Source of the DNA: Streptomyces sp. NBC_01197
Lineage (GTDB): Bacteria; Actinomycetota; Actinomycetes; Streptomycetales; Streptomycetaceae
Assembly (NCBI RefSeq): GCF_036010505.1
Contig: NZ_CP108569.1
Span: 1,800,001 to 1,864,000, forward strand
Length of the DNA: 64,000 nucleotides
Direction: 5' to 3'
Below are positions 1 through 9,035 of the stretch, piece after piece (within the stretch, counting starts at the first letter, position 1; the number at the start of each line of letters is the position of its first letter). Under the pieces are notes generated by a model. The model was not told the DNA's origin. It ran no database searches and saw only the letters and a list, made by a program, of their open reading frames with translations. The position numbers were made by a program, and so were the translations under genes.

Positions 1-61
1 AGCTTCGGCGGTGCGCCGAGTTCAGGATGCGGATGACTCAAAAGACTCTCCTCACCACACA

Positions 62-86
62 CGCCACGTACCTGAGGCACGTGGCG
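62..86. terminator. Hairpin downstream of dapA
   Basis: An 11-base inverted repeat (62-72 and 76-86, one mismatch at position 70, loop TGA) lies about 65 bases past the dapA stop. There is no T-tract, as is usual for Streptomyces terminators. It could also be a processing site or an operator for the gene to the left, which in Streptomyces is usually RNase J but lies outside this window. The rest of 1-149 shows no gene. Confidence 0.5.
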
Positions 87-149
87 CGCATGATTCGTGC
101 ACTTGCAGTTGTCAGAGTGATCTTGCGTATTCAGTTGTGAAGTCTGTGT

Positions 150-1049
150 TTAAAGTTCTACCCCGCCGGCGGCAAGATCGATCTTGAGCTGGGCCGTCTC
201 CTCAGGGGCAAGTTCCACCAGAGGGAGCCTGAGCGGTCCGGCAGGCAGGCCCTGGAGGCTCAGTGCGGCCTTCGTCGTGATCACGCCCTGCGTCCGGAAC
301 ATACCGGTGAAGACGGGCAGCAGACGCTGGTGGATCTCGGTCGCCTTCTGGACGTCACCCGCGAGGTAGGCCTCCAGAAGGGCTCGCAGCTCAGGGGTGA
401 CGAGATGGCCGACGACGGAGACGAATCCGCACGCGCCCACCGAGAAGAGCGGCAGGTTCAGCATGTCGTCGCCCGAGTACCAGGCCAGGCCGCTGCGCGC
501 GATGGCCCAGCTGGCGCGGCCGAGGTCGCCCTTGGCGTCCTTGTTGGCCACGATGCGCGGGTGCTCGGCCAGCCGGACGATCGTCTCGGTGTTGATCGGC
601 ACACCGCTGCGGCCCGGGATGTCGTACAGCATGACGGGCAGCCCGGTGGAGTCCGCGATGGCGGTGAAGTGCCGGAGCAGGCCCTCCTGCGGCGGCTTGT
701 TGTAGTACGGCGTCACGGCGAGCAGGCCGTGCGCTCCCGCGGTCTCGGCCGCTCGGGCCAGCTCCAGGCTGTGCCGGGTGTCGTTGGTGCCCACGCCCGC
801 GATGACGTGAGCACGGTCTCCGACCGCTTCCCGTACCGCCCGCACGAGGTCGTTTTTCTCCGCGTCGCTGGTGGTCGGGGACTCACCGGTGGTGCCGTTG
901 ACAACCAGGCCGTCATTGCCTGCTTCCACCAGATGGGTGGCAAGCCGCTGCGCGCCGTCGATGTCGAGCGCGCCGTCCGCCGTGAAGGGCGTGACCATGG
1001 CGGTGAGGACCCGCCCGAAGGGGGTCTGCGGAGTGGAGATCGGAGCCAT
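150..1049 (-). CDS. dapA: 4-hydroxy-tetrahydrodipicolinate synthase
   Basis: Class I aldolase that condenses pyruvate with aspartate semialdehyde in the diaminopimelate/lysine pathway in the cytoplasm. The 299-residue length is normal for the family. Visible motifs are the NGTTGE loop near residue 51, the catalytic tyrosine in LYDIPGR (about Y142) and the Schiff-base lysine in VANKDAKGD (about K170). I chose the ATG at 1049 because the protein then begins MAPISTPQTPFGRV, as in relatives; an in-frame GTG at 1058 would add three residues. It lies downstream of thyX on the same strand, with a strong hairpin between them, so it probably has its own promoter. dapB of the same pathway is about 2.5 kb away. 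Streptomyces often carry more than one dapA, so this need not be the only copy. Confidence 0.95.
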   Translation of the reverse strand: MAPISTPQTPFGRVLTAMVTPFTADGALDIDGAQRLATHLVEAGNDGLVVNGTTGESPTTSDAEKNDLVRAVREAVGDRAHVIAGVGTNDTRHSLELARAAETAGAHGLLAVTPYYNKPPQEGLLRHFTAIADSTGLPVMLYDIPGRSGVPINTETIVRLAEHPRIVANKDAKGDLGRASWAIARSGLAWYSGDDMLNLPLFSVGACGFVSVVGHLVTPELRALLEAYLAGDVQKATEIHQRLLPVFTGMFRTQGVITTKAALSLQGLPAGPLRLPLVELAPEETAQLKIDLAAGGVEL

Positions 1050-1110
1050 GGGTACCACGCTACTCGCTGCTCAGTGCGCTGCGTCCCCTCGGGGGACGGG
1101 AGCTACGGAG

Positions 1111-1148
1111 CCCGGCACTGCCTGCTCGGGGGTTCAAGCAGTGCCGGG
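1111..1148. terminator. Hairpin between thyX and dapA
   Basis: A perfect 11-base-pair stem (1111-1121 with 1138-1148) with a 16-base loop lies about 80 bases after the thyX stop. It likely terminates thyX transcription and separates thyX from dapA. No T-tract follows. The loop contains GGTTCAA, which resembles a tRNA T-loop, but no tRNA can be folded around it. Confidence 0.7.
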
Positions 1149-1227
1149 TCCGTTTGATCAGCCTAGATGAACTTCAGCAAAGGGTGCAATCCGGACACCT
1201 CACGCGGCCCAGTCGCACATGCGTGCC

Positions 1228-1968
1228 TTATGGGGCGATCCGGCCGTTGCTGTTGAAGGCCGCATGGGTCAGCGGCATGAGCTTGTTCCAGTGCCCTTCC
1301 ATCTGCTCGCCGACCATCTCGATCTCCCGCTGCGGGAAGGACGGCGTCCGCGCCAGCTCGTGCTGGGTACGCAGGCCGAGGAAGTGCATCAGCGACCGGG
1401 CGTTGCACGTCGCGTACATCGAGGAGAACAGGCCGACGGGCAGCACCGCACGGGCCACCTCGCGGGCCACACCGGCGGCCAGCATCTCCTGGTAGGCCTC
1501 GTATGCCTGCCGGTAGGAGTCCTCCATGACTCGGCCGGTGAGCTCCTGCTGGGCCGCGGTGCCCTCGACGAACTCGTACTTGCCGGGACGGCCCTGCTGG
1601 ACCAGCTTTCGGGACTCTCCCGGTACGTAGAAGACCGGCTCCAGCTCCCTGTAGCGGCCGGATTCCTCGTTGTACGACCAGCCGACACGGTGCCGCATGA
1701 ACTCACGGAACACGAAGATCGGGGCGCTGACGAAGAAGGTCATCGAGTTGTGCTCGAAGGGGCTGCCGTGCCGGTCCCGCATCAGATAGTTGATGAGGCC
1801 CTTGGAGCGCTCCGGGTCCTTCCGGAGCTCTTCGAGGGACTGCTCACCCGCCGTGGAGACTCGGGCCGCCCACAGCACGTCCGAGTCGCTCGCGCTGTGC
1901 TTCACCAGCTCGACGGTGACGTCGCTGCGGAAGCTCGGCTTGGGGTCTGAGGTGGGAGTGTCACTCAC
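1228..1968 (-). CDS. thyX: Flavin-dependent thymidylate synthase ThyX
   Basis: FAD- and NADPH-dependent enzyme that makes dTMP from dUMP using methylenetetrahydrofolate, independent of ThyA and dihydrofolate reductase. The 246-residue protein carries the ThyX signature RHRVGWSYNEES at residues 92-103 (flavin and dUMP binding), followed by the conserved SGRYRELEP region. The start is a GTG at 1968. The gene is monocistronic in appearance: hairpin downstream, opposite-strand gene upstream. Its proximity to dapA is typical of Streptomyces chromosomes. Confidence 0.96.
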   Translation of the reverse strand: MSDTPTSDPKPSFRSDVTVELVKHSASDSDVLWAARVSTAGEQSLEELRKDPERSKGLINYLMRDRHGSPFEHNSMTFFVSAPIFVFREFMRHRVGWSYNEESGRYRELEPVFYVPGESRKLVQQGRPGKYEFVEGTAAQQELTGRVMEDSYRQAYEAYQEMLAAGVAREVARAVLPVGLFSSMYATCNARSLMHFLGLRTQHELARTPSFPQREIEMVGEQMEGHWNKLMPLTHAAFNSNGRIAP

Positions 1969-2165
1969 CGGCGGGGTCCTTCCAATTGCATCGCTCGGGC
2001 GGCGCCCACTCTACGGCGCGGCACCGACATCCAGGGCCGACGAACCGTCAGCAGAAAAGTTCTGCCCATTCGTGGAAATCGGGCACCGATCGGCTGCTTT
2101 GGACGTCTGAATCTGTGGAACCAGAGTGGAACCGGAAGTCTCGTGATCCAAGGAGAAGTGCCCCT

Positions 2166-2405
2166 ATGTTCCGCCGGCGAGAGGCCGTCCCGTTCGCATT
2201 CGTCGCTGACGCAGACCGCTTCCGTAGCAACATCGAACCGCCGCCCCGTCAACGCCCCAGCGCCTCCCAGCTGGCCGGCCGTGTGCTCGTCGGCCTCACC
2301 GTCGTCGCGGGCCTGACGGGCTCGCTACTGTTGGGGCTGCCTGCTCTGGCAGCCGATCAGACGCCCGCGCAGACACATCAGTCCGAAGCGGCCCACGGCC
2401 ACTGA
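2166..2405 (+). CDS. Small predicted membrane/secreted protein, unknown function
   Basis: A 79-residue protein I do not assign to a function. An AAGGAG ribosome site lies about 10 bases before the ATG at 2166; the open frame extends further upstream but has no better start. The first 35 residues are charged (MFRRREAVPFAFVADADRF), then one hydrophobic segment (about residues 37-63, LVGLTVVAGLTGSLLLGLPALAA) ends in an Ala-x-Ala-like motif, followed by a short hydrophilic tail rich in Gln, Thr and His. It could be a single-pass protein with its N-terminus inside, or a secreted peptide cleaved after LAA. It is divergent from thyX across a 197-base gap and precedes the PH-like gene on the same strand. 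Confidence 0.7.
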   Translation: MFRRREAVPFAFVADADRFRSNIEPPPRQRPSASQLAGRVLVGLTVVAGLTGSLLLGLPALAADQTPAQTHQSEAAHGH

Positions 2406-2498
2406 CTCGTCCGGACCCCTGGGGTGGTCGGGCGATGATCTCATCGGTAGCCTCACCGGGCACAGCCAATCGAGCGTGCTTGTGAGTGAGGATCAGTC

Positions 2499-3059
2499 GT
2501 GCCCCTGCCTTTCCTGACGGCCGACCGCGCGTTTGACGCAGCCGCCGAGAATGCCGGCGACGTCGCGCTGCCGTTCGACGACCACGACCAGTGGCGCCGC
2601 CCCTACCGCCCAGGACCCTGGCGGGTCGGGGCGGCAGCTCTGCTTCTGCTGCTCGCCTCGTTCGTCCTGCTGGCGGCGATGATCATCGCTTTCGCCGGCG
2701 CGGTGTCGGGTGCGGGCGTCACTCTCGTACTCGGCCTCGTAGTGGTGGCCTGCGCCCTGCGGCTGCTGCGGATGGGCACCTGGGTGAGCAGGCACGGAGT
2801 GCGGCGGGTGGGCTTCTTCAAGACGGTGACCGTGCCCTGGGGCCGTACCGCGGCCGTCCGCACGGTGCAGCAGCCGGTCCGCTGGCTGGGGCTGCCGCGC
2901 ACGGTACAGGGCGAGGCGCTTCTGCTCGTACAGCGGAACGGTGAGCGGCTGTCGCCGCTGCTCACCGACCACAGTGCCGACTTCCTGGCACGCCACGAGG
3001 CCTTCGACCGGGCAGCGGACACGGTCGAGGCCTGGGGTGCGGAGTACCGGCTCGGCTGA
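2499..3059 (+). CDS. PH-domain-like membrane protein
   Basis: 186 residues, with a GTG start preceded by GTGAGG. After a 40-residue cytoplasmic N-terminus come two adjacent hydrophobic segments (about residues 43-68 and 72-90). A soluble C-terminal part follows (HGVRRVGFFKTVTVPWGRTAAVRTVQQ) whose beta-rich pattern and motif resemble bacterial PH domains (bPH2/DUF2581 style) found in actinobacterial membrane proteins. The role is unknown. It converges on the next gene with a shared hairpin between them. The family call is from sequence pattern only. Confidence 0.7.
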   Translation: MPLPFLTADRAFDAAAENAGDVALPFDDHDQWRRPYRPGPWRVGAAALLLLLASFVLLAAMIIAFAGAVSGAGVTLVLGLVVVACALRLLRMGTWVSRHGVRRVGFFKTVTVPWGRTAAVRTVQQPVRWLGLPRTVQGEALLLVQRNGERLSPLLTDHSADFLARHEAFDRAADTVEAWGAEYRLG

Positions 3060-3109
3060 GCGGCCGTGGAGAAACCAGCCCGGCCGGGCGGAGGATTTCC
3101 CGGCGACCC

Positions 3110-3138
3110 GCAGGCCCGTCAGATACTGACGGGCCTGC
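3110..3138. terminator. Bidirectional hairpin between convergent genes
   Basis: A perfect 12-base-pair stem (3110-3121 with 3127-3138) with a 5-base loop. It lies between the convergent genes at 2499 and 3119 and includes the stop codon of the minus-strand gene (3119-3121), so it can serve both directions. Confidence 0.75.
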
Positions 3139-3571
3139 CCGCGTGCAGGGCGATGGCCCGCTGCATGGCCTTGCGGGCGCGCGGGGTGTCCCTGGCGTCC
3201 TGGTAGGCGACCGCGAGGCGGAACCAGCAGCGCCAGTCGTCCGGGCTGTCCTCGGTCTCCTCCTTGCGGCGGACGAAGACCGCGTCGGCCGAGTCGCGGT
3301 CGATCCGGCCGCTGGGCGTACGTACCAACTCGTCGACGGGCAGGCCGCCTTCGGCGTCCAGTTCGGCGGCGAGCCGGTTGGCCCGCCGGACGAACTGGGT
3401 GTTCTTCCAGAGGAACCAGATGCCGATCAGCGGCAGGATCAGCACCGCCACGCCGAAGGTGACCGTGAGCAGCGTGCCGTTCTCGATGAGCAGCACCCCC
3501 CGGCTGCCGACCAGGACGAAGTAGAAGACCAGGACGGCGGCCGTGACGAGGTAGGTGATCTTTGCGCGCAT
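3119..3571 (-). CDS. Two-helix membrane protein with TPR-like cytoplasmic tail
   Basis: 150 residues. Two hydrophobic segments at about residues 4-28 and 33-56 are followed by a charged tail. The tail contains WRCWFRLAVAYQDARDTPRARKAMQRAIAL, one tetratricopeptide-like helical hairpin. It starts only four bases after the dapB stop, so it is probably the last gene of an M16 peptidase-dapB operon. No catalytic motif is visible and the function is unknown; a scaffolding role at the membrane is the most that can be inferred. Confidence 0.75.
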   Translation of the reverse strand: MRAKITYLVTAAVLVFYFVLVGSRGVLLIENGTLLTVTFGVAVLILPLIGIWFLWKNTQFVRRANRLAAELDAEGGLPVDELVRTPSGRIDRDSADAVFVRRKEETEDSPDDWRCWFRLAVAYQDARDTPRARKAMQRAIALHAGRPVSI

Positions 3572-3575
3572 CGGG

Positions 3576-4358
<783 letters not shown>

Positions 4359-4360
4359 TC

Positions 4361-4380
4361 ACGCGTCATGGCTGACGCGT
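4361..4380. repeat. Inverted repeat between M16 peptidase gene and dapB
   Basis: A perfect 8-base inverted repeat, ACGCGTCA and TGACGCGT, separated by TGGC. It lies 30 bases upstream of the dapB start. It could be a weak terminator of the peptidase transcript or an operator for dapB. Confidence 0.45.
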
Positions 4381-4386
4381 TTCACA

Positions 4387-4416
4387 GACGGTTCAGCTAC
4401 GGACGGTTCAGCTCAG
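4387..4416. repeat. 15-base tandem duplication on the stop codon of the M16 gene
   Basis: Two adjacent 15-base units (4387-4401 and 4402-4416) share GACGGTTCAGCT. The second unit contains the stop codon of the M16 peptidase gene (4413-4415). The core GTTCAGCT also recurs in the array at the ispG stop. Confidence 0.75.
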
Positions 4417-5840
4417 GAGACCGCTTCGTGGAGGCGGTCGGCCTGCTTGTCCTTCAGCGGCCCGATCACCGAAAGCGAGGGGCGCTGTCCCAATATGTCC
4501 TGGGCGACCGCGCGGACTTCGTCAGGGGTGACCGCGGTGATCCGCTCCAGCATCTCGTCGACCGACAGCTGGGTGCCCCAGCACAGTTCGCTCTTGCCGA
4601 TGCGGTTCATCAGCGCCCCCGTGTCCTCCATGCCGAGCACCGTGGAACCGGCGAGCTGGCCGATCGCGCGGCGGATCTCCTCGTCGGTGACCCCTTCGCC
4701 CGCTGCCCGGTCGAGCTCGTCCCGGCAGATCTTCAGGACGTCGTGGACCTGGTTGGGGCGGCAGCCCGCGTAGACGCCGAAGAGCCCGCAGTCGGCGAAG
4801 CCCGAGGTGTACGAGTACACGCTGTAGGCGAGGCCGCGCTTCTCCCGTACCTCCTGGAAGAGACGGGAGCTCATGCCGCCGCCGAGTGCGGTGTTGAGGA
4901 CACCGAGCGCCCAGCGCCGGTCGTCGGTCCTGGCCAGGCCGGGCATCCCGAGGACTATGTGCGCCTGCTCGGTCTTGCGGTTCAGCAGGTCGACGCCGCC
5001 CGCGGAGCGCAGGGTGCGGGACCCGGTGCGCGGATCCACCGGTACCGCGTCGGTACGGGACAGCGCGCCCGCGCGCTCGAACGCATCGCTGACCTGGCGT
5101 ACCACGGTGTCGTGGTCGATGTTGCCCGCGGCGGCGACGACGAGGTGCGTCGGGTCGTAGTGCTTCTTGTAGAAGCGGGCGATCTGGCTGCGGCTGAGCC
5201 CGTTGACGGTGTCGACGGTGCCGAGAACCGGGCGGCCGAGCGGGGTGTCGCCGAACATCGTCTGCGCGAAGAGGTCGTGTACGACATCGCCGGGGTCGTC
5301 CTCGGTCATCGCGATCTCTTCGAGGATGACGCCACGCTCGGCCTCGACGTCATCGGCGGTGATCAGCGAACCGGTCAGCATGTCGCAGACGACGTCTGTC
5401 GCCAGTGGCAGATCGCTGTCCAGGACCCGCGCGTAGTAGCAGGTGTACTCCTTCGCCGTGAAGGCGTTCATCTCGCCGCCGACGGCGTCGACCGCGGCGG
5501 AGATGTCGAGGGCGCTGCGCTTCTCGGTGCCCTTGAAGAGGAGGTGTTCCAGGTAGTGGGTGGCTCCGTTGAGGGACGGCGTCTCGTCGCGGGATCCGAC
5601 GTTCGCCCAGATCCCGAAAGTCGCCGAGCGTACTGAGGGGACGGTCTCGGTGACGATGCGCAGACCGCCCGGGAGGACGGTCCTGCGGACCGTGTCGCTG
5701 GACTGTGCTCCGGCGTTGCTCACGTTTCCGTCCTTGAATGCACTGCTGCCGTTCTCGTCCGTGAGGTGGCTCTGGGTACGGGCGACGGCCCGCGCCTCCG
5801 ATGAGGTGCGGGCCGTCGTCACGGAACTACGGGACGTCAC
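4413..5840 (-). CDS. M16 family zinc metallopeptidase (pitrilysin/processing-peptidase type)
   Basis: 475 residues. It has the inverted zinc motif HYLEH at residues 95-99 and the downstream metal-binding glutamate in [16 protein letters not shown]. The C-terminal half matches the second, inactive M16 domain ([20 protein letters not shown]). This is the single-chain half-clamp size that works as a dimer, like bacterial processing-peptidase homologues. The GTG start at 5840 overlaps the pnp stop codon in a GTGA arrangement, so translation is probably coupled to pnp. Linkage to pnp is common in Gram-positive bacteria. Substrates are unknown. Confidence 0.92.
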   Translation of the reverse strand: MTSRSSVTTARTSSEARAVARTQSHLTDENGSSAFKDGNVSNAGAQSSDTVRRTVLPGGLRIVTETVPSVRSATFGIWANVGSRDETPSLNGATHYLEHLLFKGTEKRSALDISAAVDAVGGEMNAFTAKEYTCYYARVLDSDLPLATDVVCDMLTGSLITADDVEAERGVILEEIAMTEDDPGDVVHDLFAQTMFGDTPLGRPVLGTVDTVNGLSRSQIARFYKKHYDPTHLVVAAAGNIDHDTVVRQVSDAFERAGALSRTDAVPVDPRTGSRTLRSAGGVDLLNRKTEQAHIVLGMPGLARTDDRRWALGVLNTALGGGMSSRLFQEVREKRGLAYSVYSYTSGFADCGLFGVYAGCRPNQVHDVLKICRDELDRAAGEGVTDEEIRRAIGQLAGSTVLGMEDTGALMNRIGKSELCWGTQLSVDEMLERITAVTPDEVRAVAQDILGQRPSLSVIGPLKDKQADRLHEAVS

Positions 5841-8065
5841 TTGTCGGCGTCGTCCTTCTTCTCGTCTTCTTCACCCTCGATGACGGGGACGAGGGAGAGC
5901 TTGCCGCGGGAGTCGATCTCGCCGATCTCGACCTGGACCTTGGAGCCGACCGCGAGCACGTCCTCGACGTTCTCCACGCGCTTGCCACCGGCGAGCTTGC
6001 GGATCTGCGAGATGTGCAGCAGGCCGTCCTTGCCCGGCATGAGCGACACGAACGCACCGAAGGTCGTGGTCTTGACGACCGTGCCCAGGTAACGCTCGCC
6101 GACCTCCGGCATGGTCGGGTTGGCGATCGAGTTGATCGTGGCGCGCGCGGCCTCGGCCTGCGAACCCTGCTGGGCACCGATGTAGATGGTGCCGTCGTCC
6201 TCGATCGTGATGTCGGCGCCGGTGTCCTCCTGGATCTGGTTGATCATCTTGCCCTTGGGGCCGATGACCTCACCGATCTTGTCCACCGGGATCTTGACGG
6301 TGATGATCCGCGGGGCGTTCGGGGACATCTCGTCCGGGACGTCGATGGCCTCGTTCATCACGTCGAGGATGTGGAGGCGGGCGTCACGGGCCTGCTTCAG
6401 CGCGGCGGCCAGGACCGAGGCGGGGATGCCGTCGAGCTTGGTATCGAGCTGCAGCGCGGTCACGAACTGCTTCGTGCCGGCGACCTTGAAGTCCATGTCG
6501 CCGTAGGCGTCCTCCGCACCGAGGATGTCGGTGAGGGCGACGTAGTGCGTCTTGCCGTCGATCTCCTGCGAGATGAGGCCCATGGCGATACCGGCGACGG
6601 CGGCCTTGAGGGGCACACCGGCGTTCAGCAGGGACATGGTGGAGGCGCAGACCGAGCCCATGGACGTCGAGCCGTTGGAGCCCAGCGCCTCGGAGACCTG
6701 GCGGATCGCGTACGGGAACTCCTCGCGCGTCGGCAGCACCGGCACGATGGCGCGCTCGGCGAGCGCTCCGTGGCCGATCTCGCGGCGCTTGGGCGAGCCC
6801 ACGCGGCCGGTCTCACCGACGGAGTACGGCGGGAAATTGTAGTTGTGCATGTAGCGCTTGCGGGTCACCGGGGAGAGGGTGTCCAGCTGCTGCTCCATGC
6901 GGAGCATGTTGAGGGTGGTGACACCCAGGATCTGGGTCTCGCCACGCTCGAAGAGCGCCGAACCGTGCACACGCGGGATGGCCTCGACCTCGGCGGCGAG
7001 CGTACGGATGTCCGTGACGCCGCGGCCGTCGATGCGGACCTTGTCCTTGATGACGCGCTCGCGCACGACGGACTTGGTCAGCGCGCGGTACGCGCCGGAG
7101 ATCTCCTTCTCGCGGCCCTCGAACTTCGGGAGCAGCTTCTCGACGGCGATCTCCTTGACGCGGTCCAGCTCGGCCTCGCGCTCCTGCTTGCCGGCGATGG
7201 TGAGCGCCTTGGCGAGCTCGGTCCTGACCGCGGCGGTGAGCGCCTCCAGGACGTCGTCCTGGTAGTCGAGGAAGACCGGGAAGTCGCCGGTGGGCTTGGC
7301 GGCCTTGGCGGCGAGGTCGGACTGTGCCTTGCAGAGCGCCTTGATGAAGGGCTTCGCGGCTTCGAGACCGGCGGCGACGACCTCTTCGGTCGGGGCCTCG
7401 GCGCCGTCCTTGACCAGCTGGATGGTCTTCTCGGTGGCCTCGGCCTCGACCATCATGATCGCGACGTCGCCGTCGTCGAGCACGCGGCCCGCGACGACCA
7501 TGTCGAAGACGGCGTCCTCAAGCTCGGTGTGCGTCGGGAAGGCGACCCACTGGCCCTTGATCAGAGCGACGCGGGTGCCGCCGATCGGGCCGGAGAAGGG
7601 CAGGCCGGCCAGCATCGTGGAGCAGGAGGCGGCGTTGATCGCGACCACGTCGTACAGGTGGTCGGGGTTGAGCGCCATGATCGTCTCGACGATCTGGATC
7701 TCGTTGCGCAGGCCCTTCTTGAAGGAGGGGCGCAGCGGCCGGTCGATCAGACGGCAGGTGAGGATCGCGTCCTCGGAGGGGCGGCCCTCGCGGCGGAAGA
7801 AGGAGCCGGGGATCTTGCCGGCCGCGTACTGCCGCTCCTCGACGTCCACCGTGAGGGGGAAGAAGTCGAGCTGGTCCTTGGGCTTCTTGGAAGCGCTGGT
7901 GGCCGACAGCACCATGGTGTCGTCGTCCAGGTACGCCACGGCGGAGCCGGCGGCCTGCTTGGCGAGGCGGCCCGTCTCGAAGCGGATGGTGCGGGTGCCG
8001 AAGGTTCCGTTGTCAATAACGGCCTCGGCGTAGTGGGTCTCGTTCTCCACTAGCGTTTTCTCCAT
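5837..8065 (-). CDS. pnp: Polyribonucleotide nucleotidyltransferase (PNPase)
   Basis: Phosphorolytic 3'-5' exoribonuclease and RNA polymerase, a trimer. In Streptomyces it also makes RNA 3' tails. I start at the ATG at 8065 ([14 protein letters not shown]), giving 742 residues, the usual length; the open frame upstream is leader sequence. Two RNase PH-like domains flank an alpha-helical linker. The catalytic acidic cluster [18 protein letters not shown] is in the second core. The KH domain has a GPKGK loop at about residue 603 and is followed by an S1 domain (from about 658) with [17 protein letters not shown]. It lies downstream of rpsO across a 367-base leader containing a hairpin and a seven-unit repeat, and overlaps the M16 gene by four bases. 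Confidence 0.98.
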   Translation of the reverse strand: MEKTLVENETHYAEAVIDNGTFGTRTIRFETGRLAKQAAGSAVAYLDDDTMVLSATSASKKPKDQLDFFPLTVDVEERQYAAGKIPGSFFRREGRPSEDAILTCRLIDRPLRPSFKKGLRNEIQIVETIMALNPDHLYDVVAINAASCSTMLAGLPFSGPIGGTRVALIKGQWVAFPTHTELEDAVFDMVVAGRVLDDGDVAIMMVEAEATEKTIQLVKDGAEAPTEEVVAAGLEAAKPFIKALCKAQSDLAAKAAKPTGDFPVFLDYQDDVLEALTAAVRTELAKALTIAGKQEREAELDRVKEIAVEKLLPKFEGREKEISGAYRALTKSVVRERVIKDKVRIDGRGVTDIRTLAAEVEAIPRVHGSALFERGETQILGVTTLNMLRMEQQLDTLSPVTRKRYMHNYNFPPYSVGETGRVGSPKRREIGHGALAERAIVPVLPTREEFPYAIRQVSEALGSNGSTSMGSVCASTMSLLNAGVPLKAAVAGIAMGLISQEIDGKTHYVALTDILGAEDAYGDMDFKVAGTKQFVTALQLDTKLDGIPASVLAAALKQARDARLHILDVMNEAIDVPDEMSPNAPRIITVKIPVDKIGEVIGPKGKMINQIQEDTGADITIEDDGTIYIGAQQGSQAEAARATINSIANPTMPEVGERYLGTVVKTTTFGAFVSLMPGKDGLLHISQIRKLAGGKRVENVEDVLAVGSKVQVEIGEIDSRGKLSLVPVIEGEEDEKKDDADK

Positions 8066-8217
8066 ACTCGTCGTCTTTCGTCCCCCAGCCCGTGTGGCGG
8101 GGAACGGGGCGGAGAAGCGCTCCATGGTTGCGGGGCCGGTCTTCGATCGGAGCACCCGGGTGATGTTTCCCGGGGGCCACTACCGAGGACCGGCGGCGGC
8201 TGGAGGGCGCTTCCCCT

Positions 8218-8322
8218 CGTTCGGTACTGCAGCATTCGGTACTGCGGTTCTGCGTACTGCGGTGTTCGGTACTGCCGTGTTCCGTACTGCGGCGTTCGGT
8301 ACCGCAGCGTTCTGTACTGCCG
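8218..8322. repeat. Seven tandem copies of a 15-base repeat in the pnp leader
   Basis: Seven contiguous units, each exactly 15 bases (starting 8218, 8233, 8248, 8263, 8278, 8293, 8308). Plus-strand consensus is YGTTCGGTACTGCGG, with two or three changes per unit. Each contains the near-palindrome around GTAC. On the transcript the repeats lie between the rpsO hairpin and the pnp start. Confidence 0.9.
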
Positions 8323-8385
8323 TGCACACCCAGATTACTGAGCCCGGTCCGGGTTCCGCACGTACAGCAGTGGCACGTACGGCAA

Positions 8386-8420
8386 AGGGAGCGGTCCCCA
8401 GGAAATGGGGCCCGCTCCCT
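8386..8420. terminator. Hairpin after rpsO
   Basis: A 14-base-pair stem with one mismatch (8386-8399 with 8407-8420) and a 7-base loop, 13 bases past the rpsO stop. It is probably a terminator/attenuator and the RNase III-type processing site known from this locus in Streptomyces. Confidence 0.8.
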
Positions 8421-8432
8421 CGCACAACGTTC

Positions 8433-8723
8433 CTACTTGGCGCCGCCGGCCGCACCGCGGCGGATGCCGAGGCGGTCGACCAGCGCACGGAAGCGCTGGA
8501 TGTCCTTCTTGGCCAGGTACTGGAGAAGGCGGCGACGCTGGCCGACCAGGATCAGCAGACCCCGGCGGGAGTGGTGGTCGTGCTTGTGCATCTTGAGGTG
8601 CTCAGTCAGGTCCGAGATGCGACGCGAGAGCATGGCGACCTGAACCTCGGGGGAACCGGTGTCGCCTTCCTTCTGGCCGAACTCGGTCATGATCTGCTTC
8701 TTCGTAGCGGCGTCGAGCGACAC
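8433..8723 (-). CDS. rpsO: 30S ribosomal protein S15
   Basis: 96 residues that bind 16S rRNA early in 30S assembly. The family core [15 protein letters not shown], the loop [12 protein letters not shown] and the C-terminal [13 protein letters not shown] are all present. The GTG start at 8723 is supported by GAGGAG seven bases upstream and by the normal length; the longer upstream frame is rejected. It is followed by a strong hairpin and then pnp, as in most bacteria. Upstream (8724-9035) is the divergent promoter region shared with ctaD. Confidence 0.98.
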   Translation of the reverse strand: MSLDAATKKQIMTEFGQKEGDTGSPEVQVAMLSRRISDLTEHLKMHKHDHHSRRGLLILVGQRRRLLQYLAKKDIQRFRALVDRLGIRRGAAGGAK

Positions 8724-9035
8724 GCATACTCCTCGTGAGTCTTCAGGCCACCGAGTGCCCCAGGTCGAATACGCTGGGGAGCTTCCGTAACTCGGGAGGC
8801 GGGGTCCGCTGGGCGCAGCCTCCAGGTCATCCGGAGGCGCGTACACAGACGGCCGTCACACAGCGTATCAGCCTTTCCGAGTCGGCCGGCCCGCGCCCCT
8901 GCTCCCGTCCGTGGACCCGAATGGCTCAAGCCGCGCGCCACGCCACGCCGCCTCAGATCCCTTCGGCTTGAGCTGCGCCATGCTCCTGTGCTGTCCAGCC
9001 CGTCAGGGCGCGACCACAGCAGCAGGAGCAGCGCA

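Larger units (their letters stand above)
8066..8432. other. rpsO-pnp intergenic leader, no gene
   Basis: This 367-base gap holds the rpsO hairpin (8386-8420) and the 15-base repeat array (8218-8322), and no credible coding frame. In Streptomyces the rpsO-pnp intergenic region is known to contain a hairpin processed by RNase III. Frames open through the array only because 15 is a multiple of three; they would encode monotonous peptides. Confidence 0.8.

Noticed and set aside
1111..1148. tRNA-like element with GGTTCAA between thyX and dapA
   Set aside because: Only the T-loop-like heptamer is present. No acceptor, D or anticodon stems can be formed; a simple hairpin explains it.
5801..8053. 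750-residue open frame antisense to pnp
   Set aside because: A shadow of pnp. Asp/Leu/Gly-rich with no recognisable domain.
8218..8322. Array considered as CRISPR
   Set aside because: The units are contiguous, with no spacers between them, and no cas genes are present.
8013..8488. Small frames through the 15-base array
   Set aside because: They exist because 15 is divisible by three. They encode repetitive Ser/Thr/Glu or Asn/Ala/Val peptides without ribosome sites.
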